Source of the DNA: Kosakonia oryzae | GTDB lineage: Bacteria > Pseudomonadota > Gammaproteobacteria > Enterobacterales > Enterobacteriaceae | Direction: 5' to 3' | DNA length: 64,000 nt | Assembly: GCF_001658025.2 (NCBI RefSeq) | Contig: NZ_CP014007.2 | Coordinates: forward strand, 3,348,001 to 3,412,000 | Shown here: positions 17,460 to 26,725 of the stretch, piece by piece | How the letters are laid out: each line of letters starts with the position of its first letter | Position numbering within the stretch: the stretch's first letter is position 1 | Translations under genes and position numbers: made by a program | The notes under the pieces: generated by a model | The model's database searches: none | What the model was told of the DNA's origin: nothing | Seen by the model: only the letters and a program-made list of their open reading frames with translations

Positions 17460-18845
17460 TCATGATGAGGGTTTCCACAACTCAACGCAGTTGCGCCCAC
17501 GTTTCTTGGCAATATAGAGCGCCTCATCCGCCGCCTGAATTAACCGTTCGTAGTCCGGATGACCGCTAAACATTGCCGCTCCGATGGAGAGCGAAAGCGG
17601 AATCGTCTGGCCATCGGGCGATTTGATCACGGTTTTTTCGACGCGTGAACGGATGCGTTCAGCAATACGTGTCGTATCAAATTCGGAAGCCTCAGTTAAG
17701 ACGATCACGAATTCGTCCCCGCCATAGCGAAATACATAATCATTGCTGCGCACATTGTCATAAAAGGCCGCTGACACTTTGCGCAAAATTTCGTCCCCGG
17801 TATGGTGTCCCCAGGTATCGTTAATTTGCTTAAATTTATCCACATCAATAACCAGCACCGACAAGAAAGTGGAGGCCCGTTTTGCCTGGGCGATTTCACG
17901 TTTGAAAATAGTCGGTAAAAAACGACGATTGAGCAGGCGTGTTAGTACATCCATCCCCACTTCATGACGGGAGACTTCCTCAAAAAGTTCACGCAGCAAT
18001 GTACTGATTTGCGACACATTTTTTCTAAGCTGAATAAGGAATTTGGTGCGCAGGCTGCGGTTACTTAAGGCTTTGGACGTTTCACGAGTATTACGGAAGA
18101 CTTCGTCTATATCCTGAATTAACCGGGAAATATGACCGGCCTCGGCAATACCACTGAAATAATGGCGCCCTTTATGGTTAAACCATAAACCAAAATCCGC
18201 CTGGCTCAGGGACAGGCTATTCCCTAAATCGGCATCAAGGACAATTCGGTAGACCAGATCGATTTCCCACGCTAATAACGAGGCAATTTGTCGCTCTTTC
18301 TCTTCTTCAGCATTTTCCAGCAAAGAGAAGATACGGTAGTTTTCATCCTCTTTTGACGCATTATGCTCAGTGAACGAGAAGGCGCGTGACATCACTTCCA
18401 TCGCCAGATCGATACTATTTATTGTGAAATGGTAGACTTGCAGTTTTTCTGCCGGTGCATAATCGTCAGAATTAATCACCGGGTAAAGGAGCTTCTTAAG
18501 CACCCGAAACCCCATCTCTACCAGCTCGACGGAAATGCCAATGCGCGCATGAACCGCAGCAATTGTTTGTTGCACTTCGATCAACCGCTCTACGTCACCT
18601 ACCTGGCATGCAAGTACTTCTTCAATCCAACGGGCAAGCGCAGCTTTAAGCTGTCTTTCTACCTGCTCATTAGACAAAAATTCCGCCGCTTGCGAATCGG
18701 TTAGTACAACGGTGTAGAATTCCTGGCTCAGCTGTCGTGCATGATTCTTCCCAACTTCAGCGGCGATAAGGCGAATGCGTTCATCTGTTCTCTCGAGTAA
18801 ATTGACCCACTCAGCCTTCATGTTCTTAAGGTAAGTCTCCATCAT
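17460..18845 (-). CDS. dosC: DosC-like globin-coupled diguanylate cyclase
   Basis: Haem-containing oxygen sensor that makes cyclic di-GMP from two GTP. The 461 residues align along their length with E. coli DosC. The sensor globin covers about residues 1-160, with the proximal histidine in AAVHARIGIS near residue 98. A middle helical domain follows, then a GGDEF domain from about residue 300: DVLTRLLNRRFL, VLVIDVDKFKQIND, and an intact GGDEF active site. An RxxD product-inhibition site (RSND) lies five residues before it. AAGGA precedes the tandem ATGs at 18845 and 18842; the second matches the E. coli start. In E. coli dosC is cotranscribed with the phosphodiesterase gene dosP, which is absent here. 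Confidence 0.93.
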   Translation of the reverse strand: MMETYLKNMKAEWVNLLERTDERIRLIAAEVGKNHARQLSQEFYTVVLTDSQAAEFLSNEQVERQLKAALARWIEEVLACQVGDVERLIEVQQTIAAVHARIGISVELVEMGFRVLKKLLYPVINSDDYAPAEKLQVYHFTINSIDLAMEVMSRAFSFTEHNASKEDENYRIFSLLENAEEEKERQIASLLAWEIDLVYRIVLDADLGNSLSLSQADFGLWFNHKGRHYFSGIAEAGHISRLIQDIDEVFRNTRETSKALSNRSLRTKFLIQLRKNVSQISTLLRELFEEVSRHEVGMDVLTRLLNRRFLPTIFKREIAQAKRASTFLSVLVIDVDKFKQINDTWGHHTGDEILRKVSAAFYDNVRSNDYVFRYGGDEFVIVLTEASEFDTTRIAERIRSRVEKTVIKSPDGQTIPLSLSIGAAMFSGHPDYERLIQAADEALYIAKKRGRNCVELWKPSS

Positions 18846-19257
18846 TCAAATCCTTACGGTAGTAGATGCTGCTCTTGCCCGTTACCGTCAGCGCGCAGTT
18901 GTCGTCGTTATCTGCACATAATCATCGCTGGAAAACTTTGCTTGCGGTTATGGTTCCTTTCACCTTCGTGATTAAGACTTAAAAACCACAAATGCGATCA
19001 ATTAAGGCATAAAACACCAACCACAGGCAGTCAATAAACCAAAAATACCATTTATTACCTGTCAGTACCGACGCAAGTAACACGTCACAGGAAGTATAGT
19101 CTGTCTGATGATGCACATCATTGTGCAGATTCTTATTTACCGCAGAAACGAGTTAAGGTTGATTTAAGATTATTTAATTATCCGAAATAAAAAAACATAA
19201 TTAGAATTGCAGGATATAAATTTTATTTCCCGACAATTCTTTTCGGTATTCCAAAAT
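18846..19257. promoter_or_regulatory. Divergent dosC / LuxR-type gene intergenic region
   Basis: A 412-base AT-rich gap. The only clear element is the palindrome TGCACA-TCAT-TGTGCA at 19112-19127, a possible operator. No convincing small gene is present; promoters for dosC (leftward) and the regulator (rightward) must lie here. Confidence 0.35.
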
Positions 19258-19842
19258 ATGAAAATATACTCCATCAGTGAAGATGCTTATCTTCAACATG
19301 GCATCATGTCTTTTGCCAACACATTAAATATCGAAATAATCGAACATAAACTTAATGCGGCATTGATTAATAATTTATCTTTCGACGATATTGTTATCCT
19401 TCACCTTGATATAAAAAGCAACTCCTGTGCATGGGCTATATCAACGCTCAATAAAACCTGTAAGCTTTTAGTAATTATGCGCAGCGCGCGTAATATTGTT
19501 ATTGATGAAGCCGATGAGGTATTGAAATCAAGAGTATCTCTTACTGAATTTAGCCAGGCACTGCAGCGAATCATCAAAAAACAAAAAAATCCAACACCGA
19601 AAGACAATCACCTGAGCGATATCGAATATATTATTATCAATGAGTCACTGAAAGGTAAAAACATTGATCTTATCGCCAATACACTGAATATACCGCCTAA
19701 AAAAGTCTATGCCTATCGTAATAAAGCCTGTAAAAAACTAGGGGGCAAAAAAATTAGCGATTTGCTGCTAATAAGAGAGAGTCTGCTTGCTGAATCCAGC
19801 GCCTTCTTCGCTCCCTCAGCCACCAGCATGGCAATGATGTAA
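19258..19842 (+). CDS. LuxR-type response regulator-like transcription factor
   Basis: A protein of about 194 residues if it starts at the ATG at 19258 (MKIYSISEDAYLQHGIM). The N-terminal two thirds looks like a receiver-like or degenerate sensing domain, and the C-terminal part is a LuxR/GerE helix-turn-helix (LSDIEYIIINESLKGKNIDLIANTLNIPPKKVYAYRNKACKKLG, described in pieces: LSDIEYIIINESL, then VYAYRNKACKKLG). Length and the VY-x-RN recognition helix recall EcpR/FimZ-type pilus regulators, and ecpABCDE lies 5.5 kb downstream without its own ecpR, so it might control pili. No good ribosome-binding site exists before 19258; a TTG at 19207 is in frame. Low GC content suggests acquired DNA. Confidence 0.65.
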   Translation: MKIYSISEDAYLQHGIMSFANTLNIEIIEHKLNAALINNLSFDDIVILHLDIKSNSCAWAISTLNKTCKLLVIMRSARNIVIDEADEVLKSRVSLTEFSQALQRIIKKQKNPTPKDNHLSDIEYIIINESLKGKNIDLIANTLNIPPKKVYAYRNKACKKLGGKKISDLLLIRESLLAESSAFFAPSATSMAMM

Positions 19843-20605
19843 TCACCTAAAAAGTCACTCCGCCTGTAGCCCCTTATGGCTCCAGGCGGATATTTACCAG
19901 TACTCGCCTCTCTGTACCATCTTCTGGCCACGCATCAAATCTGAAGCCATCGCTACCATAATATACCAACCAGATGCAGCCACGCGGCTGCTTACGCCTT
20001 TCTACCATGAGCTATACAACCACCATGAGGTATATTACCGATAGTAATTGGTTGCGATTGGTGCGTTCAGGAAAGTGTCCTGCGGGTTAATAGCAGTATG
20101 TCAGGCAATGTTTATCCTGATAAAGGACGCCACGCTCCGGAAATATCACAGAGTGGCATTGCAGAATTCAGCGCTAAATGAAGGCTGTCATACTAAACGA
20201 CATGGTGCGCTAAGGCCTGCTGGCCGTTTACGAACTATTTTGAGAAGGGTTTTCGAACAGAGGTATGAGTGGGTTTACCCGATATGATTGCAATAGCTGA
20301 GGATAAAATGCCCAACGATCACGAATGTTTGCTTGCTGAGTTCCCCCTGTCAGGGTGAAATTCTCAGACGCGGCTAAACAGAATGTCTGGGCATCTTATC
20401 TTTGTTATTTATATTTGCTGGCCAATATTTTAGACGTGCATCTATATGTACACAGATTAAAAAACAGTTTCCGGCAAGACTCCTCACGCTCCTGAGAAAA
20501 GGAACAAACGATACTGGCTATAAACCATCTCATTATAAACGTTATTTTTTGATAACTATTTGTCTCCGTGCCAATAGAAATGCGGAAACTGGATCGCGAG
20601 ATTAA
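19843..20605. other. Non-coding stretch, no supportable gene
   Basis: This 763-base stretch holds several short open frames on both strands, none with a ribosome-binding site or recognisable product. One imperfect hairpin is clear just after the LuxR-type gene: CCGCCTG (19860-19866) pairs with CAGGCGG (19883-19889) and could be a terminator of that gene or, read leftward, precede a run of five T. The rest may be decayed sequence. Confidence 0.4.
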
Positions 20606-21361
20606 TTAACGCATCACCATACCACCATCGATGACAATCGTTTGACCAACAATATAGCTGGAAGCTGATGAGCTTAAGTAAACGATAGTATTGGCGACTT
20701 CTGTGCTGCGACCCATGCGCTGTAAGGGAATCGAGTCCGTCATCTCACGGACCAGGGAGCGAGGGAGCTCTTTCCCGCTCGATGACTCAATCATGCCAGG
20801 CGCAACAGCATTTACCCGAATGCCCTGCGGCGCGAGTTCTGCCGCCAGCGTACGCGTGAAGGCCAGCAGAGCGGCGTTGGAAGCGCTGTAGTTAATCTGT
20901 CCCACCGCTGGAATAATGGCGGTAATTGACGCCACATTAATAACCGACGCATTCTCAGCACTTCTGAGCAGCCTCAGCATCTCTTTTGTCAATCTGAAGG
21001 TATTAAACATATTACCGTCGATTGTTGAGCTGAAGTCATCAAAACTCATAGATGCAAAGAGATTATCGTTAACCACGTTGGCATTGTTTACCAGTACATC
21101 CACTTTCCCGGCTTCACTGGTCAAACGGGCACCGATTGCCACCACCGCCTCAGGATCCGCAAGATTGCAGTGAACAATATGCAGGTTCTGCCCCTCGGGA
21201 TGTTCTGCTTTCAGCGCGTGCAGTTGTTCGGCACAGGTTTCATGCAGTGCATAAACCACTGCATGCTGCTCCAGATATTGCTGGCAGATTGCGCGACCAG
21301 TATCGCCATTTGCCCCGGAAACTAATACGGTTTTATTTTTCAGATCGCTATATTTGTACAT
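20606..21361 (-). CDS. FabG-like SDR with degenerate catalytic motifs
   Basis: A 251-residue SDR-fold protein. Ser145 (VASITAI) and Tyr158 of the catalytic set are present and the C-terminus (SSYIVGQTIVIDGGMVMR) is FabG-like. However, the lysine four residues after the tyrosine is asparagine (YSASN, Asn162), the cofactor loop reads GANGDTG where GxxxGxG is expected (Asp20 for Gly), and NNAG reads NNAN. A normal NAD(P)-dependent reaction is therefore doubtful. GGAGCAAGTT precedes the ATG at 21361. It lies 103 bases downstream of the exoprotein gene at 21465-24200 on the same strand and may be cotranscribed. No frame disruption suggests it is still under selection. Confidence 0.75.
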   Translation of the reverse strand: MYKYSDLKNKTVLVSGANGDTGRAICQQYLEQHAVVYALHETCAEQLHALKAEHPEGQNLHIVHCNLADPEAVVAIGARLTSEAGKVDVLVNNANVVNDNLFASMSFDDFSSTIDGNMFNTFRLTKEMLRLLRSAENASVINVASITAIIPAVGQINYSASNAALLAFTRTLAAELAPQGIRVNAVAPGMIESSSGKELPRSLVREMTDSIPLQRMGRSTEVANTIVYLSSSASSYIVGQTIVIDGGMVMR

Positions 21362-21422
21362 AACTTGCTCCATCCTTAGAGTGGCTACGAAAGATTAATA
21401 TTTAAGAAACAGATTTCTGATA

Positions 21423-21454
21423 CTCACATCGCCAGATTCCGCTGGCGATGTGAG
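21423..21454 (-). terminator. Perfect 13-bp stem-loop after exoprotein gene
   Basis: CTCACATCGCCAG (21423-21435) and its exact complement CTGGCGATGTGAG (21442-21454) flank a six-base loop, starting 11 bases after the exoprotein stop. No T tract follows on either strand, so it may be a 3' stability element or weak attenuator ahead of the SDR gene rather than a strong terminator. Confidence 0.5.
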
Positions 21455-21464
21455 TTGATATTAC

Positions 21465-24200
21465 TTACAACCCTACGAGGGTACCTGCGCCGATGACTTT
21501 GTCAGCCTCCAGCACCAGCCCTTTACTACCACCAAGAGATGCTTTGTTACCGCTATTATTTACAGTTTGAGCCGTAATTGATGCATACCCTTCGGTGACC
21601 ATTTTGCTTGTGTTGGTGATAGTGCCGCCGGCATTGAGAATTAACTCATCGCTGGCAAGCACATTACCTTTATTGTTGATATCAGTAGCAACGTTGATGT
21701 TTGTTACCTTACCCGAGATCTTACCCGCAACCGCATTCGTCAGGCTACCATTGGTGTCGATAATTAAATCAGATGCAGCAATGATATCCATGTTGTTAGT
21801 GAAACCATCAATGGCCCTGATAGTTAATGCCTTATCAGCGGAAATGGATTTATTGTTCGTCAATTTACCCGCCACGCTAATAACGGCATCACCTTTTGCG
21901 CTGATCCAGCCGCTATTGGTAAAATTGCCTTTGATCAGTAAATCCATTTTCTGAGCTGACGAAATAATACCCGCAGCGCTATTATTACTGAGCGAACCCG
22001 AACCTGTATTTGACAAAGTGTCTACATCGATCGACAGATTCCCTATTGCCGCAATGATGCCATTATTATTTTTTAAGCTCTTCGTCATAATCGACATATC
22101 AGCAAGGCTTGCCATATAACCACGATCGTTAATGATGCGGTCATTAACATTCAATGATAATGGCCCCTTTTCGGCAATGATGCTGCTATAGTTGTTTTTG
22201 ACATTTCTGGCAGTGATACTGATACCATCACGGCCATATATTCCGCCTGTAAGCGAACCTGCATTTATATTACTACCAAAACCGTTAGTGAAATCATCCC
22301 CGTATCGGTTATCGATTTCAGAAAGCGCATTGATGCTGAGTTTTTTATTGGCGTTAATCAATCCTGCCACGTTATATACATTAGATGCGGAGGTTATATC
22401 TACGTTATTTCCTGACAGAATTCCACCCATATTGTCCAGCGCTTTCACCTTCACCGCGACATCCCCTTCAGCAGAGACGATAAGGCCGGTTGAGTTATCC
22501 AGCATGCCGCTAAGTTCAATATTTACGCCTTTTTTCCCGACAAGCATACCTTTCCAGGAGCTATTAGCTAAAGACGCAGCATCAACAAAAACGGTGCTAT
22601 CACTGTGAATACGGCCACTGTAGTTATCTATCGCAGCGGCACTGGAGAGAATGACGTTGCCCATTGCAGAAATATTGCCGTAAACATTCACCAGTTCACT
22701 ATTGCTTTCAACAATAACACTCCCTGTTGAATTGAGAGCTCCTCGCATATTATTGACCGAGCTGGCTATGATTTTTATGTCGCCAGCATCAGCCTGTACG
22801 CCCATTGCGGCGGAGTTATTAACGTCCGTCGAAAGAGTGTCACGGTTCGAGAACGCCTTCTGTGCAGCAATTTCAATCTGACCCTGACGGGAATGAATCA
22901 AACCACGGCTGTTATCAATATTCCCGGCACTGATCAATTGCACATCATTGATTGCATCAATAGCACCGCTGGCATTATTAACAACAGTGGATTCAACGAC
23001 TATCGAGTTACCCGTGATTCGGCCTTTGCTGTTATTCAGGGTAGCCGTTTTGAGCATCACAGTTCCCCCGTGGATAACACTTTCATTTGCGGTTCCCGAA
23101 TTGGTCAATATTCTATTATGGGTATTTATGACCAGTTGACCATTGGACATGATTTTGCCATTGCTGTTATTGAATTCACCGCTGCTAATATCAATGTCCG
23201 ACAATGAGCTAATATTCCCTGCTTTGCTGTTATTAATCGAATGGGTAATCGTGTCGATCGAGATTTTCCCGATACCGCGTAACGTCCCTGACTCGTTGTT
23301 CAGCGAACCGTTCGTCCTGACAGAAAGATTCCCTTCGGAAGTGATTGCTGCGTCAATATTCACCAGGCGACCATAGTTGTCGATCGCCACTCCCTGGGCT
23401 CCACCCGCGACAATGCCTGAATTACGTACACCAACCCCACTTTCAGTACTGACCAGCGTTATTCGATTAGCGTACATTCCGCCAACTTCAGTAATATCGA
23501 TGCCATAGGCATTTTTCGCGCCGCTGCCGGTTACCGTTCCGATCGCCTGTGCTTTCGTGTTCACGTAGTTATTACCAGCAATAACGGTAAGTTGATCGGC
23601 ACGGATCTCGCCGTTAACCACAACTGAACGCGCCAGAATCTCAGTTGGCGAGTCGCTGGTGATCTCTTTTACACCCAGGGTGCCACCCGCAACGGAATAC
23701 CCTTTCAGCTCACCTTGCTTAATGTCAGCCCTGCCGGTTGTCAGAGTGGTTTTTTCCGTGTTGATAAAACCACTATTATTAACCGTAATGCCATTCGGGT
23801 TGGCGATGATCAGGTGCGCTTTATCGCCCGCCACTTCCATTTTTCCGTCAATAACACTTTTGTTGTTTGACGTCACTTCATTCAGAATAATTTTTGCCGA
23901 ACCCGCAGCCAGATTGGCGTTGCCTGCAATACGCCCGGCCAAAGTCGTTTCAACATCTTTGGCACTGTTATTAAATATCAGCCCTTCTTTATCCACATTA
24001 AGCTGATCATAAATATTATGGGAGATACCATTGCTATTGGCAGTATTGATATTTATAACCGGAACACCGTTTACATTGACTATTTTACCGCCGGGGATAC
24101 TGACAGATGCGGCCTGCGCGAGAACAGGCAGTGCCAGAAAGACAGACACGGCGAGCGGGGTCAATTTAACCATTCCACGTTTATTTTTGTTAATTCCCAT
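21465..24200 (-). CDS. Two-partner-secretion exoprotein (FHA-like TpsA), orphan
   Basis: A 911-residue surface or secreted protein of the filamentous-haemagglutinin type. It has a signal peptide ending near residue 31 (VLAQAA), then a TPS secretion domain with GISHNIYDQLNVDKEGLIFNNS near residue 58 and the NPNGI motif at about 134. The rest is a beta-helix built of many degenerate repeats of about 20 residues rich in N-N-S and L-x-N (for example ALDNMGGILSG, SLKNNNGIIAA). There is no VENN motif, toxin tip or long haemagglutinin repeat region; the frame simply ends AGTLVGL. This is short for the family. No TpsB (two-partner outer-membrane pore) gene lies nearby, so it would have to use a pore encoded elsewhere. 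GGA lies 11 bases before the ATG. Confidence 0.85.
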   Translation of the reverse strand: MGINKNKRGMVKLTPLAVSVFLALPVLAQAASVSIPGGKIVNVNGVPVININTANSNGISHNIYDQLNVDKEGLIFNNSAKDVETTLAGRIAGNANLAAGSAKIILNEVTSNNKSVIDGKMEVAGDKAHLIIANPNGITVNNSGFINTEKTTLTTGRADIKQGELKGYSVAGGTLGVKEITSDSPTEILARSVVVNGEIRADQLTVIAGNNYVNTKAQAIGTVTGSGAKNAYGIDITEVGGMYANRITLVSTESGVGVRNSGIVAGGAQGVAIDNYGRLVNIDAAITSEGNLSVRTNGSLNNESGTLRGIGKISIDTITHSINNSKAGNISSLSDIDISSGEFNNSNGKIMSNGQLVINTHNRILTNSGTANESVIHGGTVMLKTATLNNSKGRITGNSIVVESTVVNNASGAIDAINDVQLISAGNIDNSRGLIHSRQGQIEIAAQKAFSNRDTLSTDVNNSAAMGVQADAGDIKIIASSVNNMRGALNSTGSVIVESNSELVNVYGNISAMGNVILSSAAAIDNYSGRIHSDSTVFVDAASLANSSWKGMLVGKKGVNIELSGMLDNSTGLIVSAEGDVAVKVKALDNMGGILSGNNVDITSASNVYNVAGLINANKKLSINALSEIDNRYGDDFTNGFGSNINAGSLTGGIYGRDGISITARNVKNNYSSIIAEKGPLSLNVNDRIINDRGYMASLADMSIMTKSLKNNNGIIAAIGNLSIDVDTLSNTGSGSLSNNSAAGIISSAQKMDLLIKGNFTNSGWISAKGDAVISVAGKLTNNKSISADKALTIRAIDGFTNNMDIIAASDLIIDTNGSLTNAVAGKISGKVTNINVATDINNKGNVLASDELILNAGGTITNTSKMVTEGYASITAQTVNNSGNKASLGGSKGLVLEADKVIGAGTLVGL

Positions 24201-25399
24201 TATTCATCCGATAATATTTAACATTGAGTCATAAAAAATATATATGTGTAATCACTAACTATTAGCACATGTATTGCACCTGTCATTTACTGCTAATCGG
24301 CAATAAATCTGTTTTTATTTTTCGGTAATCAAATTATCTCGTCTGGCAAAGATGACGTTACTATGCCAGGCGTAGACAGTGGTTCCGTTCGCTATAAAAG
24401 AAGCGATCTTTTTTAGCGCCACTGTATAAACCTTCATACATACTTTAAAGTGCAACATTGAGCGTGAAGCCATATCAGCAATAAATAGTTTTATCTTTTA
24501 TTTCACTCAGAAAGAACCGGATACGTGATAAACCGGAAGCATGTCTGAATATATTCATTATTCGCTCAGGAAGAATAAAGACAAGTGAACTAGTCTTAAA
24601 CATGCCTTCAACATCATTACATTGCCCTCTCCTCTGCACCAGTAATTACCGCATTTAATCAGCACGATATTATCCCTGGCAGCGAGGATCGGTAGGTTAA
24701 GATCTTATTTACGCTAATTAACTTGCCTGATCGCTATCGATTATATTTTCTTCCATATACTAAACAAAACCATCTTCGTCAATGATTGAGGGTAGCAATG
24801 ATACTTTTTACTCTGCAGTCGTAAGATTTATTTTATAATAGAATACGACTCCCCATAATTATCCCTCTCACTTTTGACTTCCCATCGTGCCATTTATTTA
24901 CATAAAAGCATCCGTCTGCAAATAGCATTTATAAAAAATATAATCATGCATGAATTATTTACCCCCCTCTTAGGCAGCTTGCTCACTGGTCTAATCTTAT
25001 ACCTCATCACTAAATATGAACTCTCAACTTATATAAGATTTAGTTGTGATACTTAAATGTTAACAACAACTCCTTTCGCTTTGAAAAAACAGGGAAAATA
25101 CATATTTTAAATTTAACAAATAATTAACAATGATTATTTTAGCACTTTCTAAAAACTTTTCTCTTCCTAATAAAAATTTATCGAATAATAATGGCTTCAC
25201 AAAATCGAGTGACGTTAATAAACACCTCCTTTTGAACGGTAAGATCAGCATCAATTCTAATTAAGAGTGATGCTTTTTAAATGCGCACCACGTGTATTCT
25301 CCGAGAATATAGAGTTCGCAAATATATCATCGATGGATATAACCATTGATGCACAGCGATTAAATAACAAACTGATATATAAATAACTGAGGTATTTTT
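24201..25399. promoter_or_regulatory. Long AT-rich region between exoprotein gene and ecpA
   Basis: A 1.2-kb gap, very AT-rich, between divergent genes. In E. coli the regulator gene ecpR stands just before ecpA; no such frame is present here. The only candidate is a short peptide frame at 24946-25056. Long leader regions with curved AT-rich DNA are usual for H-NS-silenced pilus operons, which is my inference for this stretch. Confidence 0.5.
24946..25056 (+). CDS. Possible 36-residue single-span membrane peptide
   Basis: An open frame beginning MHELFTPLLGSLLTGLILYL and ending in a short polar tail. One transmembrane helix (about residues 5-23) followed by charged residues recalls small hydrophobic toxins of type I systems, but no ribosome-binding site is visible and I recognise no family. 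The upstream in-frame ATG at 24874 would give 60 residues. It may be a chance frame. Confidence 0.2.
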   Translation: MHELFTPLLGSLLTGLILYLITKYELSTYIRFSCDT

Positions 25400-25975
25400 A
25401 TGAAACGCAATGTAATTGCATTTGCTTTACTGGCTTCCTTTGCAGCTGGCTCCGTACAGGCCGCCCAGATGGGTCAATCTATCGCAACCTGGTCTGCTAC
25501 CGCGAAAAAAGATACCACCAGCACACTGGTTGTTACTCCGCTTGGTAGCCTGACCTTCCAGTATGCTGATGGCGTAAAAGGTTTTAACACGCAAAAAGGC
25601 CTGTTTGATGTTGCGATTGAAGGCGACGCTACCGCTACCGCATTCAAACTCTCTTCTCGTCTGATCAGCAACACCCTGACTCAGCTTGATGGTTCCGGCT
25701 CCACCCTGAATGTCGCCGTGAATTATATGGGTGAAGAAGTTAAACAAAATGCAGATACCGTAATGGTTGATACGACCAGCAATAAAAATGGCGGCCTGAG
25801 CATTCTTGCCACTGACTTTAGCAAGACCGGTCGTGTTACCGCACAGGATGCATTCACCTTCTCTATCGCAAATGGCACCACCGATGGCACCACTGCCGCT
25901 ACGGATATGAGCCAGCTGCCAGAAGGTATCTGGAGCGGTGATATCAGCGTTCAGTTCGACGCTACCTGGAGCTAA
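25400..25975 (+). CDS. ecpA: EcpA, major subunit of the common pilus
   Basis: Major pilin of the E. coli common pilus (Mat fimbria), an alpha-clade chaperone-usher adhesive fibre used in epithelial or plant contact and biofilm. The 191 residues have a signal peptide (VQAA, near residue 22). They then match EcpA closely, including [51 protein letters not shown] and the C-terminal [25 protein letters not shown] precedes the ATG. It is the first gene of ecpABCDE and is separated from ecpB by a strong hairpin, which fits its being the most abundant product. Confidence 0.96.
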   Translation: MKRNVIAFALLASFAAGSVQAAQMGQSIATWSATAKKDTTSTLVVTPLGSLTFQYADGVKGFNTQKGLFDVAIEGDATATAFKLSSRLISNTLTQLDGSGSTLNVAVNYMGEEVKQNADTVMVDTTSNKNGGLSILATDFSKTGRVTAQDAFTFSIANGTTDGTTAATDMSQLPEGIWSGDISVQFDATWS

Positions 25976-25985
25976 TTCTTTTTTC

Positions 25986-26011
25986 AGCAGGAGCGAAATA
26001 ACGCTCCTGCT
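25986..26011 (+). terminator. Perfect 10-bp stem-loop between ecpA and ecpB
   Basis: AGCAGGAGCG (25986-25995) and CGCTCCTGCT (26002-26011) form a perfect stem with a six-base loop, 10 bases after the ecpA stop. It is followed by TAATTCTTC and not a clean T tract. Partial termination or 3' protection of the pilin message would give the subunit excess needed over chaperone and usher. Confidence 0.65.
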
Positions 26012-26032
26012 TAATTCTTCGGCGATATTTCT

Positions 26033-26701
26033 ATGAAAAAAACGATTCTGGCGACGCTACTATTTGTAAGTGGCGCAATGCCTGTATATGCACTCGATGT
26101 TGGTGATATCTCCTCATTTATGTATAGCGATGCCACTATTCTTAATAAAACAATAAAAAACCCGACGACCACCGGACGGCTGGTTAATATTCGCGTCGAA
26201 AGAATTAGTTCGCCGCAGAGCGATGGTAAAACAATACCGATGGAGAGTAAGGATGAATTGTTACTCTCACCGGGAAGTCTGTTGCTTCCGGCAGAAAGCA
26301 ATGAAATGATCCGTTTTTACTATAATGGCCCACAGGACGACATCGAAAGATATTATCGTATTATTTGGTTTGATCAGGCGCTCAGCAATGCATCAAAAAA
26401 TAATGCCACTCGTTATGCTGTCGCAACCGCGTCCGCTCGTATTAGTACAATACTGGTCGTCGCACCGCGAAAAGTAAAATATGACTATCAATATTCAAAG
26501 GGTGAAATAAAAAATACTGGCAATGCCACGTTACGCCTCATTGCCTATGGCCCTTGTAAAAAAATCTCTGAGAAAAAAGAGTGTAAAGAAAACTATTACT
26601 TAATGCCCGGCAAAACGAGAAGTTTCACCCAAGTGGATATCGAAAATCAGAAAGCACGACTCGCTTTCTGGCAAGCGGACAATTTTATTCCGGTCAAATA
26701 G
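26033..26701 (+). CDS. ecpB: EcpB, periplasmic pilus chaperone
   Basis: Periplasmic chaperone-like protein of the common pilus, 222 residues (E. coli EcpB has the same length). A signal peptide ends at VYA near residue 20. The Ig-like chaperone features are [21 protein letters not shown], a long [32 protein letters not shown] segment (shown here as two known motifs: [16 protein letters not shown] and [11 protein letters not shown]) and [13 protein letters not shown]. Ribosome binding is weak (GGCGA), which may reflect coupling through the upstream hairpin. Confidence 0.93.
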   Translation: MKKTILATLLFVSGAMPVYALDVGDISSFMYSDATILNKTIKNPTTTGRLVNIRVERISSPQSDGKTIPMESKDELLLSPGSLLLPAESNEMIRFYYNGPQDDIERYYRIIWFDQALSNASKNNATRYAVATASARISTILVVAPRKVKYDYQYSKGEIKNTGNATLRLIAYGPCKKISEKKECKENYYLMPGKTRSFTQVDIENQKARLAFWQADNFIPVK

Positions 26702-26725
26702 TATTTTCACTAGCGAGCCGTTATT

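Noticed and set aside
19843-20605. Insertion-sequence remnant
   Set aside because: No terminal inverted repeats, target duplication or transposase-like peptide could be identified.
21465-24200. Possible CRISPR-like or tandem DNA repeat in the exoprotein gene
   Set aside because: The repetition is only at protein level (degenerate beta-helix turns); no identical DNA repeat with regular spacers was seen anywhere in the window.
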